This document shows, piece by piece, positions 11,987-24,412 of a stretch of DNA of 64,000 bases. Location of the stretch: positions 3,163,507 through 3,227,506 of the forward strand of contig CM032121.1 in the NCBI GenBank assembly GCA_018894105.1, given 5' to 3'. The DNA is from Jacaranda mimosifolia. Its lineage: Eukaryota > Streptophyta > Magnoliopsida > Lamiales > Bignoniaceae. The notes beneath the pieces are model-generated. The model was not told where the DNA came from. It saw only the letters and a list, made by a program, of their open reading frames with translations, and did no database searches. Made by a program: the position numbers and the translations under genes. Position 1 is the stretch's first letter; each line of letters starts with the position of its first letter.

Positions 11987-13755
11987 TAAATGGATAAGTT
12001 ATTTGTTTGTATATTTTTTTTAATCTATTTTTGTTATTTATAATGAATAATCTATAATATAGTTTGGTATGTTTGATTATATCTTTTATTTGTAGGATAT
12101 TAAAATGACGTATTGACATAAGAATTGGGAATTAGGGGATTAGGGCGGACTAGACGGCATCCTTCAAGGTTCAAATGTACGTCGCAGAAGCAACCTAACT
12201 GTATTATTTAATGTCAAGTTAGATCTCATTCACCTCAGATACAATGTATATAACTCTTTCAAATGAATAAGAACGACCTATTGATTAAAATTTCGATCAT
12301 ATCCGAAGAGAGATATAAGGCAAAGGATATATATAATTGATCACCTGTACATATTCATATCTAATGATCCTATCTTTTATTTGCTTGTTTTGATATATAA
12401 CCAAATACAATTAGTTCATTTTCTAATATTAAAAAAAATTATTTATATTGAAACCAAAAAAACATGCAAGAGGAGATCATTTACCAAGACTTGTTCCTTG
12501 GACCTCTGTTGTGCATTTAAAAATCTTTTATGTATAACTAATTTTCTAATCATTTACCTGGATGCCTAATTTGAAAGGCACAAAGAAAATCTATCGGCTA
12601 TCCCATATGTAGGATATGAACTCCTTGATCTTGAATTAGCTTTTAAATTATTGAAATTCCTTGTAGACAAATAACAATATTTAGACTTGAGCAATTTTAG
12701 TATTGTACGTCACTTATTTTTGACAATATAACAATTTGAAAATTAAAGAGAATGGCTGATTTCCACATCTTTTACTTTCCCAGGTCACAAAGGGCCTTGT
12801 TTATTTATCTTTTCTCGAGATAAACTTTAGAGCCCACTATCAAAACCATAAATAACCCCCCCCCCCCCCCCCCCCCCACACCAAATATACTTTCAAAATA
12901 TATTAATTACAATTATATATAACAAGTTAAACATTACATATATACATACACATTATTAATTAATCATTACACACACAGATTCACACACACACATATATGT
13001 ATAAAATTCGATAATTTTTGCTAGGAGATTATAATTAAACATACACCTATTTGGGCTCTAAAAATGCCAAAATAGGTTTCCCCCAATACACTTTCTTTTT
13101 TCCTTCATTATCCCCAAATCCCCCTATTTTCTCAAATACGTACATATATATATATTATTTTATTTTATTCATAAAATAAAAAATACTATAGAAATTTATT
13201 TTCTCCCTAAACATCCAACAAAAAATATTGATTTGACTATTACAAAAAAAAATCACATGTCAAAATATAAACAAATATATAAACACTCTACAAAATATTT
13301 TTTTAACTATTTCTTAAAATATAAACAAAATTCATCACAATTCCCAATACCCATTTCATATTCCCCAACCCTACTTTCAAAATCCGTTTCGCCCAAACAT
13401 ATAAGATAATCATCTATAAAACATAACCAAACCCTCCCCCACTTTCATTTCACTAACCCAACAAAAACTGAGCAATATGACATCTATTCCAAAATATTTC
13501 CAAATCAACCATCTCATTTCCAAATATTTCTCCAACCACCCAGAACAACAATAAACAAACATAGAATAATTATTATGCAGCACCCAATTTCAGATAGAGC
13601 ACATGCAGGGGCATAAATCTTGTTCAATAACCAGAATGTTACAAATCTATAGAAGTTCAAAAAAATAAAATACGAAATACATAAATATATTCATTCAATC
13701 TTCTTTTTCTTGCACGACTACTGATCAATCTTCCACCCAATAGGTATACCCGTTC
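11987..13755. other. 3' flank of copy B, shared with copies C and D
   Basis: This block matches 18770-20112 and 21310-22998. It includes a segment (about 12100-12180) shared by all units, then a segment from about 12790 to 13550 found only in units B, C and D. That segment starts GGGCCTTGTTTATTTATC and looks like an old inserted element that predates their duplication. I see no coding frame kept across copies. Confidence 0.55.
12856..12877. repeat. 22-base C homopolymer
   Basis: A run of 22 C. At the same place unit C has a broken C/G-rich string (about 19455-19475) and unit D a short one (22062-22075), so the pure run is recent. Confidence 0.9.
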
Positions 13756-14016
13756 TCATTGTGGCTCCGACTGACCAGCAGCCAAAACACGTCGTCTCTG
13801 ATAGATCTTGTAACACAAATATATAATTAGAATCGTAAAGAATACCATTAATATTACAAATGTAATAAAATCGGTTACATCTACGATTTTCCAGTGCTGG
13901 CTATTCAGCTCCATAATATACCGAAACGACAATACAATCGGAAGACTGAGAACCACCCACGTTATAGTGACCAACAAAGTCAAAGTACTGTCGTGGCCAA
14001 ATTGTCCGTCGGCCAT
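13756..14016 (-). CDS. Small two-helix membrane protein, copy B (86 aa)
   Basis: The product runs MADGQFGHDST, then a hydrophobic segment at about residues 11-34, a 15-residue loop (MELNSQHWKIVDVTD), a second hydrophobic segment at about 50-68, the CYKIY motif, a basic cluster QRRR at 73-76, and a QSEPQ end. It aligns with copies C and D without any gap, while differing at scattered positions. No cleavable signal peptide is evident. The basic tail suggests a cytosolic C-terminus and so a helical hairpin (inference). I know no family with this pattern; it could be lineage-specific. The TATA-like element is at 14065-14080. The upstream region has been duplicated in tandem (14090-15450). Confidence 0.7.
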   Translation of the reverse strand: MADGQFGHDSTLTLLVTITWVVLSLPIVLSFRYIMELNSQHWKIVDVTDFITFVILMVFFTILIIYLCYKIYQRRRVLAAGQSEPQ

Positions 14017-14064
14017 TTTTGGATTCTATATATGAACAAGAATAGTCCTTCAACTTAAGTTCTC

Positions 14065-14080
14065 TTGTATAAATATAAAT
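14065..14080 (-). promoter_or_regulatory. TATA-box candidate of copy B
   Basis: On the minus strand it reads ATTTATATTTATACAA, about 50 bases before the ATG, and is conserved in copies A, C and D. Confidence 0.55.
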
Positions 14081-14504
14081 ATTATTGGGAAGATATATGT
14101 ATATATACACACACATAATGTGGGAGGTCGGGAAGATATACATATATATATATAATGTGAATGGTTAGGAGTTTGAACTCTAATGAACTCCTGATATGCG
14201 TGTATATAAATAAAAAAAAAATATTATTGGGAAGATATATATATATATATATATGAGGGAAGTGAAGAGGTTTCCTTCTTTTGTTAGGAATATTCAATGA
14301 TTTGGAGTACTTTCCCTCTCCGTTATAACTCAATTATGTGTTGTATTTTGTGAGCGGAAGATCAGCAATAGATAAGAACAAATCTTTGGTTTAAATTTAG
14401 TTTGAATTTTGAATTCTATGCCTGCGTAATTTCAGGCCTCTACACGATTAAGGGGGAAAAAAATTTACACCCTTGAAGGTTTAAAAAGAATAAAAGATTC
14501 GTCT

Positions 14505-14700
14505 AGTGGCTTGTAGTCAATTATATCAAGTCTCCCTTATTATATGTAAGGTCTCGTATTCGATCCGAACGGGCATCTTTATGTGTGTCCCTTTATTATT
14601 GTCTTGTAGAGTTTGTACTTCTGTTTTCGTTGATTTAATATTTGTATTCTATTAATTTGTTATAAGATTGATCTTTTTGATTTGATAATTAGATCTATAG
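14505..14700 (+). mobile_element. SINE family 2, copy in repeat 1
   Basis: A-box-like TAGTGGCTTGTAGTCA and B-box-like GTATTCGATCCGAACGG, then the family 2 body. The single-block units C and D lack it at this place, so it entered before the local tandem duplication that copied it to 15163-15365. Confidence 0.6.
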
Positions 14701-15162
14701 ATATTGCCATCAATTTTCCAAATATGAAAAAAAGAAGAAGTAAATAATACTAGCATGCATAAAAACCCACTAATGTGGGAGGTTGGGAAGATATATATCT
14801 ATATATACACATAATGTGGAAGGTCAAGAGTTTGAGCTCTAATGGACTCCTGATGTGTGTGTATATAAATAAATAAAAATAAATATTATTGGGAAGATAT
14901 ATATATATGTGTGGGGGAATTGAAGAGGTTTCCTTCTTTTGTTAGGAATATTCAATGATTTGGAGTACTTTCCCTCTCCGTTATAACTCAATTATGTGTT
15001 GTATTTTGTGAGCGGAAGATCAGCAATAGATAAGAACAAATCTTGGTGTTAAATTTAGTTTGAATTTTAAATTCTATGCATGCATAATTTTAGGTCTCTA
15101 CATGATTAAGGGGGAAAAAATTTACACCCTTTTGAAGGTTTAAAAAGAATAAAAGATTTGTT

Positions 15163-15365
15163 CAGTGGCTTGTAGTCAGTTACATCAAGTCTCCCCTATT
15201 ATATGTAAGGTCTTGTGTTAGACCCGAACGAGTATCTTTGTGTGCACTTTATGTGTGCCTCTTGGTTATTGTCTTGTAGAGTTTGTACTTCTGTTTTTGT
15301 TGATTTAATATTTGTATTCTATTAATTTGTTGTAAGATTAATCTTCTGAATTTGATAATGAGATC
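15163..15365 (+). mobile_element. SINE family 2, copy in repeat 2
   Basis: Same SINE as at 14505-14700, carried along by the ~665-bp tandem duplication rather than inserted separately. Confidence 0.6.
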
Positions 15366-15814
15366 TATAGATATTGCCATCAATTTTCGAAAAATGAAAA
15401 AAAAAAGAAAAGAAAAGAAGTAAATAATACTAGCATGCATAAAAACCCAAGTCCAATGGAATAAATAGATAATCGCGATTGAACCAACTGAAAATTGAAA
15501 AAAAAGGAACTGAATCGGATCACCTTTGGTTTGATTTTCGATTACTAAACTAATAAATTTTTGTTGTCGGTTCGGTTTAATTTTTCAAACTAATTAATCA
15601 AAATCTGACTGAAAAAAATATATATATAGTCTTGATTCGATTGACTATGCTTCGTTTAATTTTTTATTACTTAATTTATTATTTTATGAATTATGATAAT
15701 CAAAATATATATGCATTTCTTTTATTAAACTTTAAGTTTTGATATTTTTTCTATTTAATTTTTGTTTCTAAAAATTATCTCAAGTATTTGTGTGAATTTA
15801 GTTTATGAGATTGG

Positions 15815-18757
15815 TGTAGCGCCCCGGTCGGGAGGTGCCTGCTTCCGTACGAAGCGCTATCTACTCTATATCACCAGTCTTCAAACATAATAGAAATTAC
15901 ATTTCTTACTAATCCAAATTATTCAACTTCTTTAACCCATCTTCATTAAAGGTACAACTATAATGCAAGATATCCTGGATCCCGCTTAGCACTTCTATCA
16001 TCCTCACTGGCTCATGTATAACGTGGGTTAGTCTATCCTTATCACTTATCTTGATCTGGGGTAAAGAACAAAAGATAACAATAGAATAATGTAAATCCGA
16101 ATGACTTAGTGAGATGATGTAACAATAATAATAGGGTAACAAATTTCTCAAATAACATATACAAAATAAGTAGAAGAATTAATAATTTTAGAAGTTGTAA
16201 GAGAATGTTTTAGTTGAAAATTTAAAGTGAACCATCTCACCACCGTCCCATACTAGTGATAAGACTTCTCAAAATTCACTATCTCTCACAAAGATTTCCA
16301 GGCATCAATATCAAACTGATAAATTAATCATTTACAATTTAACAAACATTTCTCAAATCATAGCTGTTGGCGGTTCTCCTACTTTGTCAATCCACTTTCG
16401 AATAACAGGAAAACCCTTATTCCTTTAGTCCCGAGTGATTGGCTCGGATAATATCCTATAACTAGTAGGTATGGCTAGCTACATGCCTCATCCTTCTTAC
16501 AGCTAGCTACCTCCAGCTGACTACGGAGCCAGATGTAATCAGTCGGGTATCAGCAAGAGATCGGTTGCCGTTGGTCCGTTCTGCCTGATCCGTCCCAAGC
16601 TAATCCCAGCGCCCACCCCTAAGGGTATCAGTAATCAGTACAATATTAGTGACCAGTAATCAGTGCCCAACAACATTGTATATAACACTCCACTTCGCCA
16701 TGACAGACCGTACTAGATGATCAACATCTGTAACCGCTAGACACAATCATGGCTATGACAATAAAATCATATAACATGCCACTTCGCCATGATAGACCGT
16801 ACCGGATGATCAACATCAGTAACCGCTAGTCACAATCATGGCTCTGACGATAAACATATCTCAAAACCAGTGATCCAAATAATATATCAAATTGCCATGT
16901 TTATATACAAATTAATCCAGCACCAGGCTGGTTTCCAAAAAGGTATGGCAATAAAATGGTATATCTCGAAATCACTTTTCGGCTTTCTCAACACAATCGT
17001 CAATTTTAGATAAAGTGATATCAATCAAAATTAACAGAAGTGCTTAGTATAGAGGGGTAATGTGGAGTATTGTTTTCAATACATAGATTGAAAGGAAGCA
17101 AACAAACAGGATATAGTAACAAGTATATATATTCTTTCCCCAGTAAAGAATCTCATACTAATGAGTATAAACTCACTTGGCAAATGCAGAGAAATCCCTA
17201 GTCATATAATCGCTCAAGTCCTGGCTTCCTAGTCAGTCCGAGAACTGTCATAAGATAACTCGAGTCATTATCTTATTAATCCTCTGATTCTCAATTATAA
17301 ATATAACTAATGTCTTTGTCAACTTAAGGTTATTCTTACATAGTCCCGACAACCCTTAAATGTTCAGAAAGTCCATGATATGATTTCTATTCAATTTAAA
17401 GTTCAGAATAAGATAACCTAATCCAGCACGATGTTGATTTTCGCATCATAATTTCCAATGTACTTAAATATCCTTATCAAGTTCTTCAGTTACTCATTTG
17501 TTCAATCCTAATTTCCTAAAGTTTCATAGTATGCTGAAATGTTTAACAGAGTCATACGCCATTGTTCTTAACTCAATAGGTAGGTAATTCAGTTGTTACG
17601 ATCTTACTTAAGGTCTTACTAGTATCTGATAACCCCACTCGGCTTAATTGAATTCAAAATAATAATAATAATAATCACAAAATTAATCCATAACTTAGGC
17701 TAAATTTATAGCTTAACAATCTTATTTTGGGTTATAATTAAACTTGATTTGAAACTTCAATTACATCCGACAATTTAATCGAATTAAAATTCAATTATTG
17801 AAAGTTACCCAAATTGGGTCGAATCGAGACCCAATCTCACATCAGAACTATTCCAGATAATCCAAAATTAAATTTCGAGCAAACTGCCCAGAGGCCACCG
17901 CCACGCGCCGCCGCCGGAGATGGGGAGCGCCACCAACATCCGGTGCGCCTTGTTGCTAGAAGCAAAATGCCCCAAACAATTCCTAATTCCGACTACCGTA
18001 ACCCAGTCAATTGGCTACTCAAAGCGGCGGCCAAACCCGAACCTCCGCCGCTAATTCCTGCACTGTTGCACATCAAAATCCAAAATTAACCTCATCACTT
18101 GACTGCCCACCACCGTGCGACCACAGCCCAGTAGCACTCATCCACCTTCTGCCGTCGGAGGCGGCGAAACCACCAATACCGCCCGCCGCGAGCTCGCCGT
18201 CGAGTTCGATTTTTCGGCGATTTCGCCGGTATTTTAGGTCAACCTTGGTATGGGATCGACGCTTGAGCTAAGGGGAAGACGTTTATCGGATTGGTTTAGC
18301 ATTTTTTGGTGGTTTTCCGACGATTTGCCGCCGGGGTACCTGTGGGGTTGATTTTGAGAATTGGACAAACTTTTGTCCTCAATTGTATATATACAATTGC
18401 ATTTTCAACCTTTTACAAATCGACCCCAAAACTCATTGACCGACTCCAATTCTACCCCAAAAATTTTGAACTGCCTTCAATTTGGCCCCTGATTTTCATT
18501 TGAGTCCGTCAACTTCTAATTCTTACACATTGCTCGCAACTTTTCTGTTTTTGGGCAATTAAGTTCAAATTCAATTATTTTAAAGTCCTCCAACTTTCAA
18601 CTTGTCCATATTAACCCCCTAAACTTTATAATTTTAAACAATCGAGTCCCTTTCTTATTTATAATTAAATCATCTAATTCCCAATATTTCTACCTAAATT
18701 TTAATTAATTTAATTTCAATCAACTTGAACATGTGTTCCAAAAATCGGAGTGTTACG
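15815..18757 (-). mobile_element. Solo LTR 3, reverse, 2.94 kb
   Basis: In window orientation it opens TGTAGCGCCCCGG and closes GGAGTGTTACG, the reverse complement of solo LTRs 1 and 2 (final base changed). The flanks are ATTGG (15810-15814) and ATTGA (18758-18762). The paralogous units at about 21296, 25497 and 29690 read GATTGGTGTATC straight through (with minor changes), which is the empty target. It holds the same GC-rich centre (17880-18350) and no internal retrotransposon genes. Confidence 0.85.
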
Positions 18758-20112
18758 ATTGATGTAACTTTTTTAAATATAAATAGATAAGTTATTTGTT
18801 TGTATATTTTTTTTAATTCATTTTTGTTATTTATAATGAATCATCAATAATATAATTTGGTATATTTGATTATATATTTTATTGTAGGATATTAAAATGA
18901 CGTATTGACATAAGAATTGGGACTCAGTGGATTAGGACGGAGTAGATGGCGTCCTTCAAGGTTCAAATGTACTCTACGAAAGTGACCTAACTGTATTATT
19001 TAATATCAAATTAGATCTCATTCACCTCAGATAGAATGTATATAATTCTTTCAAATGACTAAGAACGACTTATTGATTAAAAATCTTTTATGTATAACTA
19101 ATTTTCCAATCATTTGCCTGGATGCCTAATTTGAAAGGCACAAAGAAAATCTATTGGCTTTCCCATATGTAGGATATGAACTCCTTGATCTGGAAACTAG
19201 CTTTTAAATTATTGAAATTCCTTGTACACATATAACAATATTTAGACTTGAGCAAATTTAGTATTGTACGTCAATTAGTTTTGACAATATAACAATTTGA
19301 AAATTAAAGAGAATTTGGCTGATTTCCACATCTTTTACTTTCCCAATAACAAAGGGCCTTGTTTATTTATCTTTTCTCGAGATAAACTTTAATTCTCAAG
19401 ATGTTTTCAAACAAAAATGAGCGTTTTTTGAGCCCACTATCAAAACAATAAATTCCCGCCCCGGCCCCCGCCCCCAACCCAAAAAAATAAATAATAATAT
19501 TATTCATAAAATAAACTACTAAATTTCATTTTCTCCCTAAACACCTAATAAAAAAATATTGATTTGGCTATTACAATAATAAATATCACCTCTCAAAACA
19601 TAAACAAATATATAAACACTCTACAAAATATTTTTTAACTATGTCTTAAAATATAAAGAAAATTCATCACAGTTCCCAATATCAATTTCATATTCCTCAA
19701 TCCCACTTTCAAAATTTATTTTTCCAAACATATAAGATACTCATCTCTAAAACATAACCAAACACTCCCCCACTTTCATTTCACTAACCCAACAAAAACC
19801 GACCAGTACGACATTTCTTCTAAAATATTTCCAAATCAAGCATCTTATTTCCAAATATTTCTCCAACCACCCAAAGCCACAATAAACAAACATAGAATAA
19901 TTATTATGCAGCACCCAATTTCAGATAGAGCACATGCAGGGAGGATTCACTCTAACAGGCATATATGCATAAATCTTTTCAAGAACCAGAATGTTACAAA
20001 TCTATAGAAGTTCGAAAAAAAATAAAATACGAAATACATAAATATATACATTTAATCTTCTTTTTCTTGCACGACTACTGATCAATCTTCCATCCGACAG
20101 GTATACCCGCTC
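18758..20112. other. 3' flank of copy C
   Basis: Homologous to 11987-13755 and 21310-22998. It is shorter than in B because part of the block near 19080 is deleted. No gene is seen. Confidence 0.55.
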
Positions 20113-20373
20113 TCATTGTGGCTCCGACTGAACAGCAGCCAAAGTACGTCGCCTCTGATAGATCTTGTAACACAAATATATAATTAGAATCGTAAAGTAT
20201 ACCATTAATATTACAAATGTAATAAAATCGGTTACATTTACGATTTTCCAATGCTGGCTATTCAGCTCCATAATACACTGAAACAACATTATAACCGGAA
20301 TACTAAGAATCACACACGTTAGACCGACCAACAAAGTCAAAGTATGGTCGCGGCCAAATTGTTCGTCGGCCAT
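20113..20373 (-). CDS. Small two-helix membrane protein, copy C (86 aa)
   Basis: The product aligns end to end and gap-free with copy B. It starts MADEQFGRDHT, keeps the NSQHWKIV loop, the CYKIYQRRR junction and the QSEPQ end. The changes concentrate in the first helix. The start follows the same leader as the other copies, with the TATA-like element about 52 bases upstream (20424-20437). The first hydrophobic segment spans about residues 11-34 and the second about 50-68. Function unknown; no cysteine-rich or toxin-like pattern is seen. A SINE (20451-20550) abuts the promoter. B and C are the closest pair in the array. Confidence 0.7.
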   Translation of the reverse strand: MADEQFGRDHTLTLLVGLTCVILSIPVIMLFQCIMELNSQHWKIVNVTDFITFVILMVYFTILIIYLCYKIYQRRRTLAAVQSEPQ

Positions 20374-20450
20374 TTTTGGATTCTATATATGAACAAGAAT
20401 AGTCCTTCAACTTAAGTTCTCTTGTATAAATATAAATATTATTGGGAAGA

Positions 20451-20550
20451 TATATATATATACACATAATATGGGAGGTCGGGAGTTTGAGCTCTAACAG
20501 ACTCCTGATGGACGTGTGTATAAATTAAAAAAATAAATAAATATTATTGG
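20451..20550 (+). mobile_element. SINE family 1 beside the copy C promoter
   Basis: The text ATAATATGGGAGGTCGGGAG, a box-B-like GAGTTTGAGCTC and GTGTGTATAAATT match family 1. It is flanked by AATATTATTGGG-type repeats as in copy A. Confidence 0.6.
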
Positions 20551-22998
20551 GATATATGGGGGAATTGAAGAGGTTTCCTTCTTCTATTAGGAATATTCAA
20601 TGATATATTTGGAGTTCAATTCCCTCTGCTGTTATGACTCAATTATGTGTCGTATATTGTGAGCGGAAGATCAGCAATAGATAGGAACAAATTTTGGTGT
20701 TAAATTTGGTTTGAATTTTGAATTCTATGCATGCATAATTTCAGGTCTCTACATGATTAAGGGGGAAAAAATTTACTCACTTTTGAAGGTTTGAAAAGAA
20801 TAAAAGATTTATACCTTTGAAAGTTTCAAAAAGAATAGTGCACGTAGATATTGCCATCAATTTTCCAAAAAATGAAAATAAATAAATAAATAATACTTGC
20901 ATGCATAAAAACCCAAGTCCAACGGAATAATAATAGGGATGTGAAAAAAATCAAGAATCGCGATTGAGCCAACTGAAAAAAAAAAAAAAAAAAAGGAACT
21001 GAATCAAATCACCTTTGGTTTGATTTTTTTATCATTATACTAATAAACTTTTGGTTGTCTGTTCGGTTTTATTTTTCAAAATAGTTAATCAAAATTTAAC
21101 TAGAAAAAAAAATAGTCTCAATTTGATTGACTATGCTTCGTTTAATTCTTTTATTACTTAATATTTATTTTATGAATTATGATAATCAAAATATATATGC
21201 ATTTCTTTTATTAAATTTTAAGTTTTTATATTTTTTCTCTTTAATTTTTGTTTCTAAAAAAGATCTCAAGTGTTTGTGTGAATTTATTTTACGAGATTGG
21301 TGTATCTTTTTAAAATATAGATAAGTTATTTGTTTGTGTGTGTGTGTGTGTATATATATATATCCTAATTCATTTTTGTTATTTATAATGAATTATCAAT
21401 AATATAGTTTGGTACATTTGATTGTATCTTTTATTTGTAGAATATTAAAATGACGTATTGACATAAGAATTGGGACTCAGGGGATTAGGACGGAGTAGGC
21501 AGCGTCCTTCAAGGTTCAAATGTATCCTGCGGAAGTGACCTAACTGCATTATTTAATATCAAGTTAGATCTCATTCATCTTGGATAAAATGTATATAACT
21601 CTTTCAAATGACTAAAAATGACCTATTGATTAAAATTTCGATCATAACCGAAGAGAGTACATAAGGCTTGTTCCTTGGACCTCTGTTGTACATTTAAAAT
21701 CTTTTATGTATAACTAATTTTCTAATCATTTGCCTGGATCCCTAACTTGAAAGGCACAAAGAAAATCTATTGGCTTTCCCATATGTAGGATATGAACTCC
21801 TTGATCTTGAATTAGCCTTCAAATTATTGAAATTCCTTGTAGACAAATAACAATATTTAGACTTGAACAATTTTAGTATTGTAATTACTTAACAATATAA
21901 AAACTTGAAAATTAAAGAGAATTTGGCTGATTTCCACATCTTTTACTTTCCCAGGTAACAAGGGCATTGTTTATTTATCTTTTCTGGAGATAAACTTTAA
22001 TTCTCAAGATGTTTTCAAACAAAAATGCGCATTTTTTGAGCGTACTATCAAAACAATGGATCCCTCCCACCCCCAACCAAAACAAAAATATACTTCCAAA
22101 ATATCGTAATTACAATTGTATATAATAAGTCAAACGTTACAAATATATAATTAATTAATCATTACACACATATATATGTACAAAATTCGATAATGTTCGC
22201 TTATATTCCCCAAAACAAAATTCGATAATGTTCGATAATTAAGCAGACACCTATTTGGGTTCCAAAATGCCAAAATAGGTCTCCCCCAAGCCCCAATACA
22301 CTTTCTTTTTTTCCTTCATTATACCAAATCCCCCCATTTTCCCAGATACGTACATACATATATATCATATATTTTTTATTTTATTCATAAAATAAAAATG
22401 CTGCTAAAATTTTTTCTTCCTAAACACTCAATAAAAAAAAATTGATTTGACTATTACAGAAGAAAAAATGTCACATTTCAAAACATAAACAAATATATAA
22501 ATACCCTACAAAATATTTTTTAACTATTTCTTAAAATATAAACAAAATTCATCACAAATCCCAGTGCTACTTTTACATTCCTTAGCTCCACTTTAAAAAT
22601 TCATTTCCCCCAAACATATAAGATAATCATCTATAAAACACAACCAAACATTCCCCCACTTTCATTTCACTAATCCAACAAAAACCGACTAAAGTGACAT
22701 TTATTCTAAAATATTTCCAATAAACCATCTCATTTCAAAATATTTCTCCAACCACCAAAACACAATAAACAAACATAGAATAATTATTGCGCAACGCCCA
22801 ATTTCAGATAGAGCATAGAGCACATGCAGGCAGGATTCACTCTAACAGATATATATATGCATAAATATTGTTCAAGAACAGAATGTTACAAATCTACAGA
22901 AGTTCAAAAATATAAAATACGAAATGCATAAATATATACATTCAATCTTCTTTTTCTCATTCGACTACTGATCAATCTTCCACCAGTCAGATCGATTC
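20551..22998. other. Intergenic block between copies C and D
   Basis: The left part is the upstream block of copy C. From about 21300 it becomes the 3' flank of copy D, with the same order of conserved segments as 11987-13755. There is a GT/TA microsatellite at 21335-21362. I see no gene. Confidence 0.55.
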
Positions 22999-23259
22999 TC
23001 ATAGTGGCTCCGACTGAGCAGCAGTCAAAGCATGTCGCCTCTGATAGATCTTGTAACAAAAATATATCGATAGAATCGCCAAGAATACCATGAACATTAG
23101 AAATACAATAAAATTGGGCACATCTACTACCCTCCAATGCCGGGCCTTCAATTCCTTAATACACTGAGACAACATTGTGACCAGAATACTAAGAAACCCG
23201 CACGTTAGAGTGACCAACAAAGTAAAAGTAAGGTCACCGCCATATTGTCCGTCGGCCAT
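22999..23259 (-). CDS. Small two-helix membrane protein, copy D (86 aa)
   Basis: The product starts MADGQYGGDLT. It has a first hydrophobic segment at about residues 11-34, a loop with ARHWRVVDV, a second hydrophobic segment at about 50-68, then CYKIYQRRHAL and a QSEPL end. It aligns gap-free with copies B and C but differs in more places, while its HAL tail is shared with copies A and E. It therefore looks intermediate between the B/C pair and the rest. The TATA-like element is at 23311-23324. Unlike A, B and C, no SINE sits beside the promoter. Function unknown. Confidence 0.7.
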   Translation of the reverse strand: MADGQYGGDLTFTLLVTLTCGFLSILVTMLSQCIKELKARHWRVVDVPNFIVFLMFMVFLAILSIYFCYKIYQRRHALTAAQSEPL

Positions 23260-23497
23260 TTTTGGATTCTATATATGAACAAGAATAGTCCTCCAAGTTA
23301 AGTTTCCCTTGTATAAATATAAATACTATTGGGAAGATATATATATATGTATATATGTATATGGGGGAATTGAAGAAAGCACTTTCCTTCTATTAGGAAT
23401 GTTAAATGATTTGGAGTACCTTCCCTCTCTGTTATGACTCGATTATGCGTTGTATTGTGGGCGGAAGATCAGCAATAGATAAGAACTAATCTTGGGG

Positions 23498-24367
23498 TAG
23501 GGGTTCTACCAACCCAGGCCCAGGACCAGGCCCAAACTTCAAATTTGCCCAAACTCAATAACCTATCTATCATTTACCCTGCCCAATCAGGCCCAGTACC
23601 CATTGGGCCTGTGCATTGGGTCTACTACTCAGATCCAGTATTTGCGGGTTAGGTCCAAGCCGGACCCCCTTTTTTTTCAATAAATAATTTTTTTTTAAAA
23701 AAGTATGTAAAATATTTATTATATAGTTATTGTCCATACTTATTGGAAGTGGTGACAAAGACCAACTGATGCTTATTGCAAATTGAGAAAAATAAAAAAA
23801 ATAAAAGTACATAAAATAGCATCTCCGGCAGCCCAAATCTCTCCGCCGCCTTCAAGGTAAAGCTTATCACCCCATCGGAAACTATACAGCTCACCTAAGG
23901 CACGTCGTTGCCGGATCTATTGAGCTTCAAGAGCGGCTCGCAGAAGGGCTCCAAGCAAGTCGTGGTGGTGGAACGACAAAGAGAAGGGATGTACTGGGTG
24001 GCATCAACATTGGAAGGGGGAAGTCCGACAGGCCGTCGAGGGCGAAGGGGCGACGACACTTGGGGAGGTGGCGGTGGTTGTACTCGGTGTCTTCCAATGA
24101 ATGAATATGAGATCGTGAATAATAAAAAAATAGCTAGTTTTCTTTTTTGATTAATCTAAAGAGCTGGATTCGATAAAATTTAACTGTCTAGAATATTTAG
24201 TGTAAATAGGTATGTTATGGATAGAAGTCTTACCTAGATTTATTTAAATATTTTTATTGAGTTTGGGCTTGGGTCTAAGTCAAATATAATTTTATTGGGC
24301 TTGAATTTGGATGATACATTGATTTATGGGCCTGGGTAGGATAGAGATCCACCCATCGACACCTCTA
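23498..24367. mobile_element. hAT-like element, 870 bp, with GC-rich captured segment
   Basis: The element opens TAGGGGTTCTACC and closes CGACACCTCTA, so the ends share TAG(G/A)GGT. It is flanked by TCTTGGGG on both sides (23490-23497 and 24368-24375). Other units read straight through here (AAATCTTGGTGTTAAATT). The outer parts are AT-rich or rich in GGCCCAGG text. The middle, about 23815-24110, is clearly more GC-rich than its surroundings and looks like captured gene sequence. Confidence 0.75.
23825..24100 (+). pseudogene. Possible captured ferredoxin gene fragment
   Basis: Read in one frame from about 23825, the text gives SGSPNLSAAFKVKLITPSE, then a stop, then GTSLPDLLSFKSGSQKG. Plant ferredoxins begin the mature protein with a (Y/F)KVKLITP-type strand and carry GxxLPxSCRxGSC at the iron-sulfur loop. 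The spacing is only roughly right, and the ligand cysteines are absent in the second piece. So this is at best a degraded, internally deleted fragment. It lies wholly inside the hAT-like element, which suggests transduplication. The family call is tentative. Confidence 0.35.
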
Positions 24368-24412
24368 TCTTGGGGTTGAATTTAGTTTGAATTTTGAATT
24401 CTATGTATGCAT

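Larger units (their letters stand above)
14090..15450. repeat. Direct tandem duplication (~665-bp unit) upstream of copy B
   Basis: 14090-14765 and 14770-15450 are near-identical in order: SINE family 1 text, GAAGAGGTTTCC block, AAGATCAGCAATAG block, SINE family 2, then ACTAGCATGCATAAAAACCC. Units C and D have one such block only, so the doubling is private to copy B. Confidence 0.8.

Noticed and set aside
12100..12180. Conserved TTTGTAG|GATATTAAAATG segment resembling an intron acceptor and exon
   Set aside because: It is conserved in all array units because they are duplicates; no open frame follows, and no donor partner is evident.
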